A DNA stretch of 49,741 bases from an uncultured Pelagibacteraceae bacterium (lineage in GTDB: Bacteria; Pseudomonadota; Alphaproteobacteria; Pelagibacterales; Pelagibacteraceae): assembly GCA_902526115.1 (NCBI GenBank), contig CABZJV010000005.1, forward strand, positions 1 to 49,741. Direction: 5' to 3'. How positions within the stretch are numbered: position 1 is the stretch's first letter; the number at the start of each line of letters is the position of its first letter. Of this stretch, positions 1 through 9,043 are shown in pieces. Made by a program: the position numbers and the translations under genes. The notes beneath the pieces are model-generated. The model saw only the letters and a program-made list of their open reading frames with translations. It searched no databases and had not been told where the DNA came from.

Positions 1-330
1 TCGGGTAATAAATGTAAGGTTAAGCTGTCAAATGCTGAAATATTAGCAAATCCTATTTCAGTGAAATCAAAAGGTGATAAAACAACAGTATCATTAAGAC
101 CTGAAAGAGCACTAATCGAGCCGAACGAAAAAATGGACAATATGTTTAGCGGCAAGATAGAAGAAGTTATATATCATGGAGATCACACAAGAGTAAGAAT
201 TAACTTATTGGAAAATCCAGAATTCATTTTAAAAGTACCTAATAGTACATCTAATTTAGAGTTAAAAGTAGGTCAGGAAATTAAAATTGGATGGAATAGT
301 TCTGATGCAAGAGCTTTAGACCCAAAATAG
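1..330 (+). CDS. potA: Polyamine-type ABC transporter ATP-binding protein, C-terminal part (cut by window start)
   Basis: The reading frame is open from base 1, so the gene starts outside the window and only its last 109 codons are seen. The visible part holds the phrase SLRPERALIEP followed by a beta-rich stretch with GKIEEVIYHGDHTRVRI and a GxEIKIGWNSSDARAL ending. This is the TOBE domain found at the C-terminus of PotA/FbpC-type ATPases, where it acts as a regulatory or substrate-sensing domain. The nucleotide-binding domain is not in view. It is followed in the same direction by the binding protein and two permeases, which supports a Pot-type importer. Family assignment is firm; the substrate is inferred. 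Confidence 0.85.
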   Translation, partial: SGNKCKVKLSNAEILANPISVKSKGDKTTVSLRPERALIEPNEKMDNMFSGKIEEVIYHGDHTRVRINLLENPEFILKVPNSTSNLELKVGQEIKIGWNSSDARALDPK

Positions 331-378
331 ACATTTCTTAATATTGTTTTAGCCGAAATATGAGAATTTTTTAAGCTG

Positions 379-407
379 TTGACTCTTAATAACCATTTTG
401 GTGTAAT
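379..407 (+). promoter_or_regulatory. Probable sigma-70 promoter for the binding-protein gene
   Basis: TTGACT at 379-384 and TGTAAT at 402-407 are separated by exactly 17 bases, close to the consensus pair. They lie in the 123-base gap after the ATPase gene. Transcription from here would begin near 414, so the binding protein must start downstream, which agrees with the ATG at 454 and its Shine-Dalgarno sequence. The binding protein can therefore be expressed independently of the ATPase. Confidence 0.6.
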
Positions 408-453
408 TTGTTTATATAAATTAATTTATATTAATCGTTTAAACGGAGGAATA

Positions 454-1578
454 ATGAAAAAAATAAGTAAATTGTTACTTGCACTTTCTTTTGTAGTTTC
501 TGTAACTTCATCGGCCTTTGCTGTTACTGTGGCATCATGGGGTGGAGCTTATACAGAGTCTCAAAAATTAGGGTATGGTGATCCAACTGCCAAAAAACTT
601 GGTATAGATATCAACTGGGTTGATTATTCTGGTGGTTTATCTGAGATTAAAGCGCAAAAAGAAGCGGGCGCTATAACTTGGGATATCATCGATGTATTTG
701 CATTTGATACTATTAACGGATGTGATGAAGGTTTGTTTGTTGAATTTGATTTTGACAATGACTTTCCAGCTGCTCCAGATGGAACAAAAGCTAGTGAAGA
801 CTTTTTTGCTCCAATGCCGAGTAAATGTGCTGTAGGAAACATTCTGTATTCATGGAACTACGCTTTTGATACAAGAGCTTTTAGTGGTGATGAACCAAAA
901 ACTATTAAAGACTTTTTTAATACTAGTAAGTTCCCAGGTAAAAGAGCAATCTATAAAAGCGCTCTAACAAATCTTGAAATTGCTTTAGCTGCTGATGGAG
1001 TTAAAATGGGTAAAGGTGGCGAAAGACTTTACAGATTTATGGAAGAGAAAGATGGATACATTGATAGAGCGATGAACAAAATAAAAGCACTTTGTGAAGA
1101 TCCAAATGGAGGATGTGTATTTTGGTCTGCTGGCGCTCAACCACCTGAGTTATTAGTTGCAGGTGAAGTTGTGATGGCTACAGGTTGGAATGGAAGATTC
1201 TTCAACGCTGAAATAGGTGAAGGTGCTCCTATCAAGCAAGTATGGGATGGTCAAGGTCTTGACTATGAATACTTTGCTCTAGTTAAAGGTGGACCAGATG
1301 AAGCAAACGCTAAAAAAGCCCTAGCGATGATGACTAACACTGAAATGTTAGCTGGTAGTGCTAAATATATAGCTTATGCTCCTTACAGATTGTCATCTTT
1401 AGAAATAATCAAAGCCAATGAGCCATGGTACAAAGACGGCAAAACAGAAATGATGCCTCAAATGCCAACTGCTCCCGCTAACACTAAAAGTTACTTTTTA
1501 GTGGATCCATTCTTCTGGGCTGATTATGGAACAGAGATTGGTGAAAAATGGGAAGCAATGAAAGCTAGTTTAAACTAG
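454..1578 (+). CDS. potD: Periplasmic spermidine/putrescine-type solute-binding protein
   Basis: 374 residues. The start at 454 is chosen over an in-frame ATG-like codon at 379 because AAACGGAGGA lies just upstream and the protein then opens with a clean signal peptide (MKKISKLLLALSFVVSVTSSAFA, probable cut after residue 23). The mature part begins VTVASWGGAYTESQ, the usual opening of COG0687 polyamine-type binding proteins, and carries the family's WSYNYAFD-like and VMATGWNGRFF segments. It would capture the ligand in the periplasm and deliver it to the two permeases downstream. The real ligand could be a polyamine or another cationic or osmolyte-like compound; sequence alone does not decide. 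A strong hairpin directly follows the gene. Confidence 0.9.
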   Translation: MKKISKLLLALSFVVSVTSSAFAVTVASWGGAYTESQKLGYGDPTAKKLGIDINWVDYSGGLSEIKAQKEAGAITWDIIDVFAFDTINGCDEGLFVEFDFDNDFPAAPDGTKASEDFFAPMPSKCAVGNILYSWNYAFDTRAFSGDEPKTIKDFFNTSKFPGKRAIYKSALTNLEIALAADGVKMGKGGERLYRFMEEKDGYIDRAMNKIKALCEDPNGGCVFWSAGAQPPELLVAGEVVMATGWNGRFFNAEIGEGAPIKQVWDGQGLDYEYFALVKGGPDEANAKKALAMMTNTEMLAGSAKYIAYAPYRLSSLEIIKANEPWYKDGKTEMMPQMPTAPANTKSYFLVDPFFWADYGTEIGEKWEAMKASLN

Positions 1579-1608
1579 TTTTAAAGCTTTAAATTTTATA
1601 TTATAACG

Positions 1609-1637
1609 AAGGGCGGTTTTATACCGCCCTTTTTTTT
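1609..1637 (+). terminator. Rho-independent terminator/attenuator between binding protein and permease
   Basis: AAGGGCGG at 1609-1616 and CCGCCCTT at 1624-1631 form a perfect 8-bp GC-rich stem with a 7-base loop, followed by T residues to 1637. The ATG of the permease begins at 1638, immediately after the T tract, so the hairpin occupies the place where a ribosome-binding site would be. It probably lowers permease expression relative to the binding protein. Confidence 0.85.
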
Positions 1638-2900
1638 ATGAGTTCAGAAACACAAAAAATTTTAACTACAGATGGTGTTCCATTAGAGGAAAGCTTAAAA
1701 AAGTCTGAAAAAAGAAATAAAATTAAGGCTTTTTTACTAGTTGCTCCGCTTTTATTATTTTTAATAATTACTTATATATTCCCAATAGCTGAAATGTTTA
1801 CCAGAAGCATTGATGACAGAATGGTCACAAATATGCTTCCAAAAACATTTAAATCAATGGAAAATTGGGATGGTAAAGAACTACCTTCTGAAGAGATCTT
1901 TAGAAGCTTCTACGAAGATTATAAAATTTTAGCTGAAAAAAAAGAACACGGGAAGCTTGGTCAAAGATTGAATAAGGAAAAAAATGGTTTCAACTCAATA
2001 TTAAAAAGACTTTTTAGAAATATTAAAAGAAATAAAATAGATGAAAATAGCAGTATTAAAGTACAACTAACAAAAATTCACAGACATTATGAAAATGTAG
2101 ATTATTGGAGAGCAATTAAAAGAACTGCTCCTCCTTATACAATGAACAAGTACCTAAAAGGTATGGATATGTTTTTGGATGAAGATGGTAATATTGCTCA
2201 GGTTGATGAGGACAGAAGAATTCACAGGATTTTATGGTTAAGAACTCTTGAGATAGCATTATTTGTAACAATTTTTTGTTTTTTAATGGGTTATCCAATT
2301 GCTCATTTGTTGGCAACACTTCCAATGAAATATAGTAATCTTTTAATGATCTGTGTGCTTTTACCATTTTGGACTTCTTTGTTAGTTAGAACTGCTAGTT
2401 GGATGATTTTATTACAACAACAAGGACTTGTTAACGATTTCTTTGTTATGATTGGTCTTGTCTCAGACAATAATAGGCCAGAAATGATGTACAACAAAGT
2501 TGGAACTTACGTAGCGATGACTCAAATATTGTTGCCTTTTATGGTTCTGCCTCTTTATAGTGTTATGAAAACTATATCTCCTAGCTTGATGAGAGCTGGC
2601 AAATCTTTAGGTGGAACACCATTTGTGGCTTTTTGGAAAGTTTATTTTCCATTGACTATTCCAGGTATAGGCGCTGGTTGTCTGTTAGTATTTATTTTAG
2701 CTATAGGATATTATATTACACCAGCACTAGTTGGTGGAGCGTCTGGAACTTTGATTAGTAATCAAATAGCATATCACATGAAAACTACTTTAGATTGGAG
2801 TTTTGCATCTGCAATGGGATTAATGTTACTAACTGGTGTTTTAGTTGTTTATTGGATTTATAATAAATTAGTAGGGGTAGATAATATTAAATTAGGATAA
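1638..2900 (+). CDS. potB: Polyamine-type ABC transporter permease 1 (with large loop insertion)
   Basis: 420 residues. One membrane segment lies at about residues 31-53, followed by a long charged, Lys/Arg-rich region to about residue 195, then five or so membrane segments of the MetI-like permease domain. The EAA-type loop that contacts the ATPase is seen as AGKSLGGTPFVAFWKVYFP. Classic PotB is about 285 residues, so roughly 130 residues are inserted between the first two membrane segments; similar long permeases occur in alphaproteobacterial relatives as far as I recall. The start follows the terminator T tract with no Shine-Dalgarno sequence. Two bases separate it from the second permease. 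Confidence 0.87.
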   Translation: MSSETQKILTTDGVPLEESLKKSEKRNKIKAFLLVAPLLLFLIITYIFPIAEMFTRSIDDRMVTNMLPKTFKSMENWDGKELPSEEIFRSFYEDYKILAEKKEHGKLGQRLNKEKNGFNSILKRLFRNIKRNKIDENSSIKVQLTKIHRHYENVDYWRAIKRTAPPYTMNKYLKGMDMFLDEDGNIAQVDEDRRIHRILWLRTLEIALFVTIFCFLMGYPIAHLLATLPMKYSNLLMICVLLPFWTSLLVRTASWMILLQQQGLVNDFFVMIGLVSDNNRPEMMYNKVGTYVAMTQILLPFMVLPLYSVMKTISPSLMRAGKSLGGTPFVAFWKVYFPLTIPGIGAGCLLVFILAIGYYITPALVGGASGTLISNQIAYHMKTTLDWSFASAMGLMLLTGVLVVYWIYNKLVGVDNIKLG

Positions 2901-2902
2901 TT

Positions 2903-3757
2903 ATGGCACTTCCAAGTTATACTGAAACTCGATACAGAATTTGGCATTATTTTTATATTGGTATTTGTACTTTTGTATTTTTCTTTTTAATTGCACCTTT
3001 ATTTGTAATTTTTCCTCTTTCATTTAACGCCGAAGAATTTTTAGTTTTTTCTGAAGGAATGAAAAATTTGGACCCAGATGCATTTTCTTTAAGATGGTAT
3101 AAAGATATGATTTATGGAACAAAGAATCCTTGGGGTCTTGCAGCTAAAAATAGTTTCATTATTGCAATTTTTGCAACAATTGGATCAATAATTTTAGGTA
3201 CATTAGCTGCTTTAGGTTTAAGCAGTAGGCATATGCCATATAAAGGGATAATAATGGCAACTCTTATCTCACCAATGATTGTTCCATTAATTATTTCTGG
3301 TGTTGCAATATTCTTTTTTATGGCAAAGGTTGGTTTAGCAGCGACCCATACGGGTATAATTTTTGCACATATGATTTTAGGAACGCCATTTGTTGTTATA
3401 ACTGTAACAGCTACATTGTCAGGATTCGATCATAGTGTAACGCGAGCAGCATCAAGTTTAGGAAGTAACCCTGTAAATACATTTATGAAAATTACTTTGC
3501 CCTTGATCTTACCAGGTGTTATTTCTGGAGGGTTATTTGCTTTTGTTACCTCTTTTGACGAAGTAGTTGTCGTATTATTTCTTGCTGGCTTGGATAACAC
3601 AACAATACCTGTTCAGATGTGGACAGGTTTGAGAGAACAGCTAAGCCCAACAATTTTAGCTGTAGCTACGTGTTTGATTGTTTTATCGACGTTAATCTTA
3701 GTTACTGCTGAATTATTAAGAAGAAGATCTGAGAGATTGAGGGGAATTCAAAGATAA
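2903..3757 (+). CDS. potC: Polyamine-type ABC transporter permease 2
   Basis: 284 residues, the usual PotC length, with about six membrane segments starting near residue 15. The EAA loop reads AASSLGSNPVNTFMKITLP, the coupling site for the ATPase, and the following FDEVVVVLFLAG is typical of PotC/PotI proteins. It would form the inner-membrane channel with the preceding permease. It is the last gene of the + strand importer run; its stop lies 3 bases from the stop of the convergent aminotransferase gene, with no obvious terminator hairpin between. Confidence 0.9.
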   Translation: MALPSYTETRYRIWHYFYIGICTFVFFFLIAPLFVIFPLSFNAEEFLVFSEGMKNLDPDAFSLRWYKDMIYGTKNPWGLAAKNSFIIAIFATIGSIILGTLAALGLSSRHMPYKGIIMATLISPMIVPLIISGVAIFFFMAKVGLAATHTGIIFAHMILGTPFVVITVTATLSGFDHSVTRAASSLGSNPVNTFMKITLPLILPGVISGGLFAFVTSFDEVVVVLFLAGLDNTTIPVQMWTGLREQLSPTILAVATCLIVLSTLILVTAELLRRRSERLRGIQR

Positions 3758-3760
3758 TTC

Positions 3761-4639
3761 CTAAACTTTTCCTACTATTTTTTCATATGTAGAAGATAAA
3801 TCTAAAATCATTTCGCATACCTCAAAAGTATATTCTTTTATACTTGCTACAGGTGTAATTTCTGCTGCTGTTCCTGTTATAAAACATCCTTTAAAATTTT
3901 GAAGCTCATTCGGTGAAATTTTTCTCTCATTTATTTTAATACCTTTAGATTTGGCTATTTCAATAACAGTTTTTCTGGTAATTCCATCTAAAAAAGAGTC
4001 AGGAATAGGGGTATTTAACTCATCATTTGAATCTTTAAAAAAAATATTTGCGCTTGTTGCCTCTGCAATATTACCTTCATGATCAAGCATTAATGAGTCA
4101 GTATAACCTTGTTTTTCAGCTTCATGCTTTGACAAAGTACATATCATATATAAACCTGCAGCCTTACTATCCCATGGAGATGAATTTTGAGGAGGTCTTT
4201 GCCATTTGGAAATATTTAACTTGATACCCTTTTGCTTTAGTTTTGCATCAAAATATGCAGGCCAATCCCATATGGCTATAGCAACATTTATTTTCGTTTT
4301 TTGGGCAGAAACACCCATCATCTCACTACCTCTCCAAACAAATGGCCTAATATATCCATTTTGGATTTGTTGCTCCTCAACAAGTTTTAGTGTTGCCTCA
4401 TTTAATTCATTTTCTGAATAAGGAACATGGATATCTAAACGTTTGGCAGAATGAAATAATCTTTTTGTATGATCTTCTAATTTAAATATTTTTTTATTGT
4501 AAACTCTTAATCCTTCAAACACCAAACTTGCATAGTGCATACCATGGCTAATTATGTGAACTCTAGCATCCTGCCATTCAACTAATTCGTTGTTAAACCA
4601 AATTTTACCTGATCTTTTATCAAAAGGGAGATGTTCCAT
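3761..4639 (-). CDS. ilvE: Branched-chain amino-acid aminotransferase (class IV, PLP)
   Basis: 292 residues from the ATG at 4639. A longer frame reaches into the thiolase gene (to 4699), but the 20 extra residues are not family-like and MEHLPFDKRSGKIWFN is a normal start. The PLP lysine is in WDSKAAGLYM at residue 159, the same number as in E. coli IlvE, and DHEGNIAEATSANIFF and the C-terminal FITGTAAEITPV are typical. It interconverts branched-chain 2-oxo acids and amino acids using glutamate; BCATs also aminate 4-methylthio-2-oxobutyrate to methionine. It is the last gene of the seven-gene - strand run, 8 bases after the thiolase. Confidence 0.85.
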   Translation of the reverse strand: MEHLPFDKRSGKIWFNNELVEWQDARVHIISHGMHYASLVFEGLRVYNKKIFKLEDHTKRLFHSAKRLDIHVPYSENELNEATLKLVEEQQIQNGYIRPFVWRGSEMMGVSAQKTKINVAIAIWDWPAYFDAKLKQKGIKLNISKWQRPPQNSSPWDSKAAGLYMICTLSKHEAEKQGYTDSLMLDHEGNIAEATSANIFFKDSNDELNTPIPDSFLDGITRKTVIEIAKSKGIKINERKISPNELQNFKGCFITGTAAEITPVASIKEYTFEVCEMILDLSSTYEKIVGKV

Positions 4640-4647
4640 TTGGAAAT

Positions 4648-5772
4648 TTAATCTACAGTCTCTATAATAGTTGCAATCCCCATTCCTAGACCTATGCATT
4701 GAGTAGCTAAAGCATATTTTTTACTTTCTCTTTTTAAAAGTTGAGCTGCCTTACCTGTAATTCTTGCGCCAGTAGCACCAAGTGGATGACCTAAAGCTAA
4801 CGCACCTCCGTCGATATTTACTTTATTTTGATCGATTTTAAGGTCTTTAATGCAGGCTAAAGATTGAGAAGCAAAAGCCTCATTTAATTCAAATATATCA
4901 ATATCCTTAATTGTTAAATTCGCTCGTTTTAGTGCTTTGTTAGTAGCTCCAATAGGACCTAAGCCCATGGTGTTAGCATCACATCCTTGCACAGAAGTTG
5001 AAACAATTTTTCCCAATACATTTAAATTATTATCTTTTGCATATTGCTCTTCACAAATTAAAGTAGCTGCTGCTCCATCAGTTAATGGTGAAGAGGTAGC
5101 CGCTGTTACGCTTCCATTTTGATCAAATGCAAGTTTTAATCCATCTAATTTTTCCTGAGTGCTATTAGGTCTTATGTTGCTATCTTGTGAACAATTTCCA
5201 ATATGCACAATTTCATCAGTAAAATTTCCTTTTGACTGAGCTTCAAAAGCTTTTTTATGACTAGATATCGCAAATTCTTGTTGCTCTGTTCTTGATATAG
5301 AATATTGTTTTGCAACATTCTCTGCAGTTGTACCCATTGAGAAATATACATTTGGATTATCTTTCTCATCATAAGGATATGGCATAGATTCAAATCCAGT
5401 TGTGACTCTAGTCATACTCTCTACTCCACCACAAACGAAAACTTTACCAGATCCCATCGCAATTTTTCCTGCAGCAACGTGAATTCCTTCCATTGATGAT
5501 CCGCACCATCTATCTACGGTCATTCCTGATGTTTTAATATCCATGTTAGTTAAAAAAGTAACTAACTTTCCAATATTGAAACATTGTTCACCAGTTTGAA
5601 AGGCACAACCAATAACAATATCTTCAATTTCTTCCCTTTTAATATTAGATTTAGTTACAAGATCATTAATTACATCAGCCAATAAATTTACTGGTTTTAC
5701 GTTAATTAATTCACCTTTCCTTGCCATTGTAAAAGGTGATCTTGAATAACCTGCTATAACTGCATTAAACAT
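4648..5772 (-). CDS. Acetyl-CoA acetyltransferase (thiolase)
   Basis: 374 residues, slightly shorter than the usual 390. All three catalytic elements of thiolases are present: the acyl-accepting cysteine at residue 90 (VDRWCGSSMEG), the histidine at 329 (LGHPLGATGAR) and the second cysteine at 359 (ATQCIGLGMG). NEAFASQ is also conserved. It would cleave 3-oxoacyl-CoA with CoA, or condense two acetyl-CoA. It lies between the DmdA-like gene and ilvE in one run, which suggests it finishes off a CoA-thioester product of that pathway; chain-length specificity cannot be read from the sequence. Confidence 0.88.
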   Translation of the reverse strand: MFNAVIAGYSRSPFTMARKGELINVKPVNLLADVINDLVTKSNIKREEIEDIVIGCAFQTGEQCFNIGKLVTFLTNMDIKTSGMTVDRWCGSSMEGIHVAAGKIAMGSGKVFVCGGVESMTRVTTGFESMPYPYDEKDNPNVYFSMGTTAENVAKQYSISRTEQQEFAISSHKKAFEAQSKGNFTDEIVHIGNCSQDSNIRPNSTQEKLDGLKLAFDQNGSVTAATSSPLTDGAAATLICEEQYAKDNNLNVLGKIVSTSVQGCDANTMGLGPIGATNKALKRANLTIKDIDIFELNEAFASQSLACIKDLKIDQNKVNIDGGALALGHPLGATGARITGKAAQLLKRESKKYALATQCIGLGMGIATIIETVD

Positions 5773-5796
5773 TTTATATTAAATTCTTATATATAT

Positions 5797-6942
5797 TTAT
5801 TCAGGAAATGGCAAAGTGGTAATAGTTCCTTTTCTTTTTTCACCATCTAACATTTCAACAAAAATATTTTCTCCAATTTCCCAGTAGTCTTTTAAAATCA
5901 TAGACAAACCGATATTTTTTTTTATTCTTGGAGAATAAATTCCTGAGGTTATTTGGCCTATTTTTTTATTATCATTTGATAATACAGGTAATGGTTGGCC
6001 TATTCCTGAACAAGGGTTACCTTCAAAAATTATTCCCCTTATTTTTTGTTTTATTCCGTTATTTTGAATTAATTTTAAAGCTTCTTTTCCGATAAATTCG
6101 TGAGTGACTTCAGGCTTACAATATTGTTCAAGGTTACACTCGAGTGGATTATTTTCATTTGTAAAATCATTTCCATAAGACATAAGTCCACCTTCAATTC
6201 TATCAATTAAGTTAGGACAGCCAGGTGAAATATTAAATTCTTGACCGGCATCCCAAATAGTTTTCCAGAGTTTTTCACCCATTTCTCTGGTGTCAAAATG
6301 ACTGTCATAAGCCTTAAAATATATTTCAAATCCATCTTGTTTGCTGTAACCAGATCTTGCAATAACTTGTTTAGTACCTTCAAAATCCATAATTCTAAAA
6401 TTAAAAAACTTAATTTTCTTAATGTCATCTCCAAAAACTTTTATCATCAGGTCCTCTGACTTCGGTCCTTGAATTGCAAGAGGATATACGTCTGGCTCCT
6501 GTATGTTTACATTTAAATTCAAACCTAATGCATAAGCTTTTGCCCATAATAAAATATCCGAGTCCGCAATAGATATCCAAAACATGTCATCATCTAACTT
6601 TAGAAGAACTGGATCATTGATCATTCCTGCATTTTCATTAAGTATTGGTATATAAAAACACTTTCCTGTTTCCATATTAGTTATGGATCTAGGAGTTAAT
6701 CTTTGCACAAGTTTTGATGCGTCAGGACCACTAATTTGAACCTGTCTTTGACAAGAAACATCCCAAATTTGAACTTTTTTACTTAAGTGCCAGTAATCTG
6801 TTTCAACTGAATTTTTAAAACCTTTAGGAAGAAGCATATGATTTACAACTGTAAAATCTGATACACCATGTTTCTCTACCATAGCTGTATAAGGTGTTCT
6901 TCTAATTCTTCTAGACATATTTAATTTTATATTTTTTAACAT
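5797..6942 (-). CDS. dmdA: DmdA-type dimethylsulfoniopropionate demethylase / GcvT-fold methyltransferase
   Basis: 381 residues (373 if the second ATG at 6918 is used; neither has a clear Shine-Dalgarno). The opening SRRIRRTPYTAMVEKHGV, VQIWDVSCQRQVQISGPDA, CFYIPILNENAGMINDPV, FWISIADSDILLWAKA, PLAIQGPKSEDLM and GCPNLIDRIEGGLMSYGND match what I know of DmdA rather than ordinary GcvT, including the NDP in place of the GcvT DD motif. DmdA moves a methyl group from DMSP to tetrahydrofolate, giving methylmercaptopropionate. The surrounding genes are not the usual dmdB/C/D set, so a related sulfonium or methylated substrate is possible. Family sure; exact substrate uncertain. Confidence 0.72.
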   Translation of the reverse strand: MLKNIKLNMSRRIRRTPYTAMVEKHGVSDFTVVNHMLLPKGFKNSVETDYWHLSKKVQIWDVSCQRQVQISGPDASKLVQRLTPRSITNMETGKCFYIPILNENAGMINDPVLLKLDDDMFWISIADSDILLWAKAYALGLNLNVNIQEPDVYPLAIQGPKSEDLMIKVFGDDIKKIKFFNFRIMDFEGTKQVIARSGYSKQDGFEIYFKAYDSHFDTREMGEKLWKTIWDAGQEFNISPGCPNLIDRIEGGLMSYGNDFTNENNPLECNLEQYCKPEVTHEFIGKEALKLIQNNGIKQKIRGIIFEGNPCSGIGQPLPVLSNDNKKIGQITSGIYSPRIKKNIGLSMILKDYWEIGENIFVEMLDGEKRKGTITTLPFPE

Positions 6943-6961
6943 AGATAAATCTTATTAATTA

Positions 6962-7297
6962 TTATTGAGACCACCAAATTGAATATCCATTTGGTGAAAT
7001 AATAATTGGTAAATGATATTTTTTTTTAGGATCTTCCATTTTAAATTTGATCGTTACTTCTTTAACAACTGTTTTTACTGAAAAGTAGTCCGCAATTTTA
7101 CAAATCATTTCATAATCGCATGCACAATCATCATTAGAAAGTTCAAAGTTTTCTGAAATTCTTCCACCTTCATCTGACTCTGTTTCAAAAAATATTTTTT
7201 TTGCTCCAGATGAAGTAATTTGATTAATTATTACTTTAACTCCACTAGCATGTGTTCCATTGACAGAGTTTAATAGATGAGAAGATAATGTTGCCAT
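6962..7297 (-). CDS. 5-hydroxyisourate hydrolase-like (transthyretin-like) protein
   Basis: 111 residues, the normal length of a bacterial transthyretin-like protein. The N-terminal LSSHLLNSVNGTHASGVKV matches the family's LTTHVLDxxxGxPAxGV pattern, and the three catalytic positions are kept: His7, Arg46 (EGGRIS) and His95 (KYHLPIIISPNGYS). The family's C-terminal signature YRGS is not present; the protein ends IWWSQ instead. HIU hydrolase opens 5-hydroxyisourate in purine breakdown, but no uricase, OHCU decarboxylase or allantoinase is visible here. It lies between the ThDP enzyme and the DmdA-like gene, so it may hydrolyse another ring or lactone-type intermediate. Function therefore open. 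Confidence 0.7.
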   Translation of the reverse strand: MATLSSHLLNSVNGTHASGVKVIINQITSSGAKKIFFETESDEGGRISENFELSNDDCACDYEMICKIADYFSVKTVVKEVTIKFKMEDPKKKYHLPIIISPNGYSIWWSQ

Positions 7298-7300
7298 GTT

Positions 7301-9043
7301 TTATTCTATTGAAGCCTTATCTCTTTTATCACTAACTGCAGCAACAATAGGACTTATCACGCCTTTTGCTTTAACATTGATACAAGCGGTTTTTCCACTT
7401 TCTATTGCTCTTTTTAAAGCAGGTGCTAGTTGTTCTCTTTTTGTCACAAGTTCTCCATGACCACCAAAGCCTTCAAAAATTTTATGGAAAGGTATATCTC
7501 TAAAATCAGTAGCAAAGTGTTTTCCATTTTCAAACAACCTTTCTTGTTGTTGAGATATACAATCTAAACCACCGTTATTATCTATTACTACAACAATCGG
7601 TTTATTTTCTTGAAAAGCAGCCTCTATTGATAAACCACCTGACAGAAATGCTCCATCACCACTTATCAATATTACATTTGAATTAGGGTGAGTATTTTTT
7701 GCAGAAAGAGCAAAAGGTACTCCAACTCCCAACATACTAAAAGTACCTGGATGTAGAATTCCTCCAATTTTTTTTCCTCTAGATCCTGCAATATTTATTG
7801 CAATCTCAGACCAAAAATGTGTATTACCTCCATCAATTACTAACCAATCTTTTTCTCCAATGGCATCTTGAACATCTAAGGCTAATTGAAGAGGATGCAT
7901 TTTTCCTCCATTCAATTCAGCTTCTTTTGTTTCTTTGCTCAAATCGTTTAAAGTTTTATCTACCCACTTCGTTTTTTTTGATTTGTTAAGATCAAACCAT
8001 TTTTTATCTAAATTCCATTTATTATTAAGTTTAAGTTTGTTTAAAGTATCAAAAAATACACCCGGATCACATAAAAGGTTAATATCTGCTGCTCTATTAA
8101 GTTCAATTTCCTCATGAGATCCATTTATACAAATAAGCCGAGTTGTTTTTGGAAAAAGCGGAGGGTTTCCAAAATTCATCTGATTATCTAGTCTTGCCCC
8201 AACCATTAAAACTAAGTCAGATTCGTTTAATGCAAACTTAGAGGGAGGATATTGATGAATGTCAGCCAAACCCATATAAGCATTAGCTTCTTCACCAAGT
8301 AATTTTTGGTGATAAGGAATATTAAATATAGGAATACTTAAATTGTTTCCTACTTCCTCTAATTTTTTTTCAGACTCAGACCACCAAACTCCGTGACCTC
8401 CAATTAAAACTGGTTTTTTTGAATTACAAGCAAGTTCTAATATTTCAGACATCTGTACTGGATCAGGCCATGCTTTAACTACAGGTTTTTTTTGATGTGA
8501 GAATGGTCTTTCTTCAAGGCCCGCATCTTCAGAAAATGATGAAAACATAATATCAACAGGCATACTTAAATGAACTGCACCTGGATATCCGTTAGTTGCT
8601 ATTCTATATGCTTTGTCTACAAATTCTCTTATTCTAGTGCCATCTGTTATACTCGCACTATACTTAGTTAGTGGTGCAGCAATAGCAACATCATCAATTT
8701 CCTTAAATCCACCTGAACCCTGTCTTTTTAAACTACTGGAACCAGTTATAAAAATTACAGGTGATCTTTCACCCCACGCTTCCATCATCGAAGGGACTGC
8801 ATTTGCAAATCCTTCTGGACCTACAAGACAAACTGAAGGTTTTCTGGTAATTCTAGTATGTCCATCAGCAATATGTCCTGCTATTTGTTCATGGGGACAA
8901 TTTATTACCTCCATCTGGCACTCCATAAATCCTTCAAGTGCTGGATTACAAAAACCTCCAGACAAAGTAAACACGTGTTTAATACCCTTGTCTTTTAATG
9001 CTCTAGCAATTAATGACCCACCTCTGATTTTTTTTTCTGACAT
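7301..9043 (-). CDS. ThDP-dependent enzyme of the acetolactate synthase / 2-hydroxyacyl-CoA lyase superfamily
   Basis: 580 residues with the three domains of this superfamily. The ThDP-activating glutamate is Glu52 (CPHEQIAGHIADGHTR), the pyrophosphate/Mg motif begins GDGAF near residue 457 and closes with DNNGG about 27 residues later. The middle domain has HGVWWSESEKKLEEV. Such enzymes decarboxylate or ligate 2-oxo acids, or cleave 2-hydroxyacyl-CoA; the SSSLKRQGSGGFKEIDDV region looks more like the HACL/oxalyl-CoA group than IlvB, but I cannot place it with certainty. Its start abuts the stop of the 2-hydroxy-acid oxidase gene (no gap), which suggests it uses that enzyme's 2-oxo-acid product. 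Confidence 0.8.
   Translation of the reverse strand: MSEKKIRGGSLIARALKDKGIKHVFTLSGGFCNPALEGFMECQMEVINCPHEQIAGHIADGHTRITRKPSVCLVGPEGFANAVPSMMEAWGERSPVIFITGSSSLKRQGSGGFKEIDDVAIAAPLTKYSASITDGTRIREFVDKAYRIATNGYPGAVHLSMPVDIMFSSFSEDAGLEERPFSHQKKPVVKAWPDPVQMSEILELACNSKKPVLIGGHGVWWSESEKKLEEVGNNLSIPIFNIPYHQKLLGEEANAYMGLADIHQYPPSKFALNESDLVLMVGARLDNQMNFGNPPLFPKTTRLICINGSHEEIELNRAADINLLCDPGVFFDTLNKLKLNNKWNLDKKWFDLNKSKKTKWVDKTLNDLSKETKEAELNGGKMHPLQLALDVQDAIGEKDWLVIDGGNTHFWSEIAINIAGSRGKKIGGILHPGTFSMLGVGVPFALSAKNTHPNSNVILISGDGAFLSGGLSIEAAFQENKPIVVVIDNNGGLDCISQQQERLFENGKHFATDFRDIPFHKIFEGFGGHGELVTKREQLAPALKRAIESGKTACINVKAKGVISPIVAAVSDKRDKASIE

Noticed and set aside
379..453. N-terminal extension of the polyamine-type binding protein from the codon at 379
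   Set aside because: The promoter elements fall inside it and the ATG at 454 has a strong Shine-Dalgarno sequence and a proper signal peptide.
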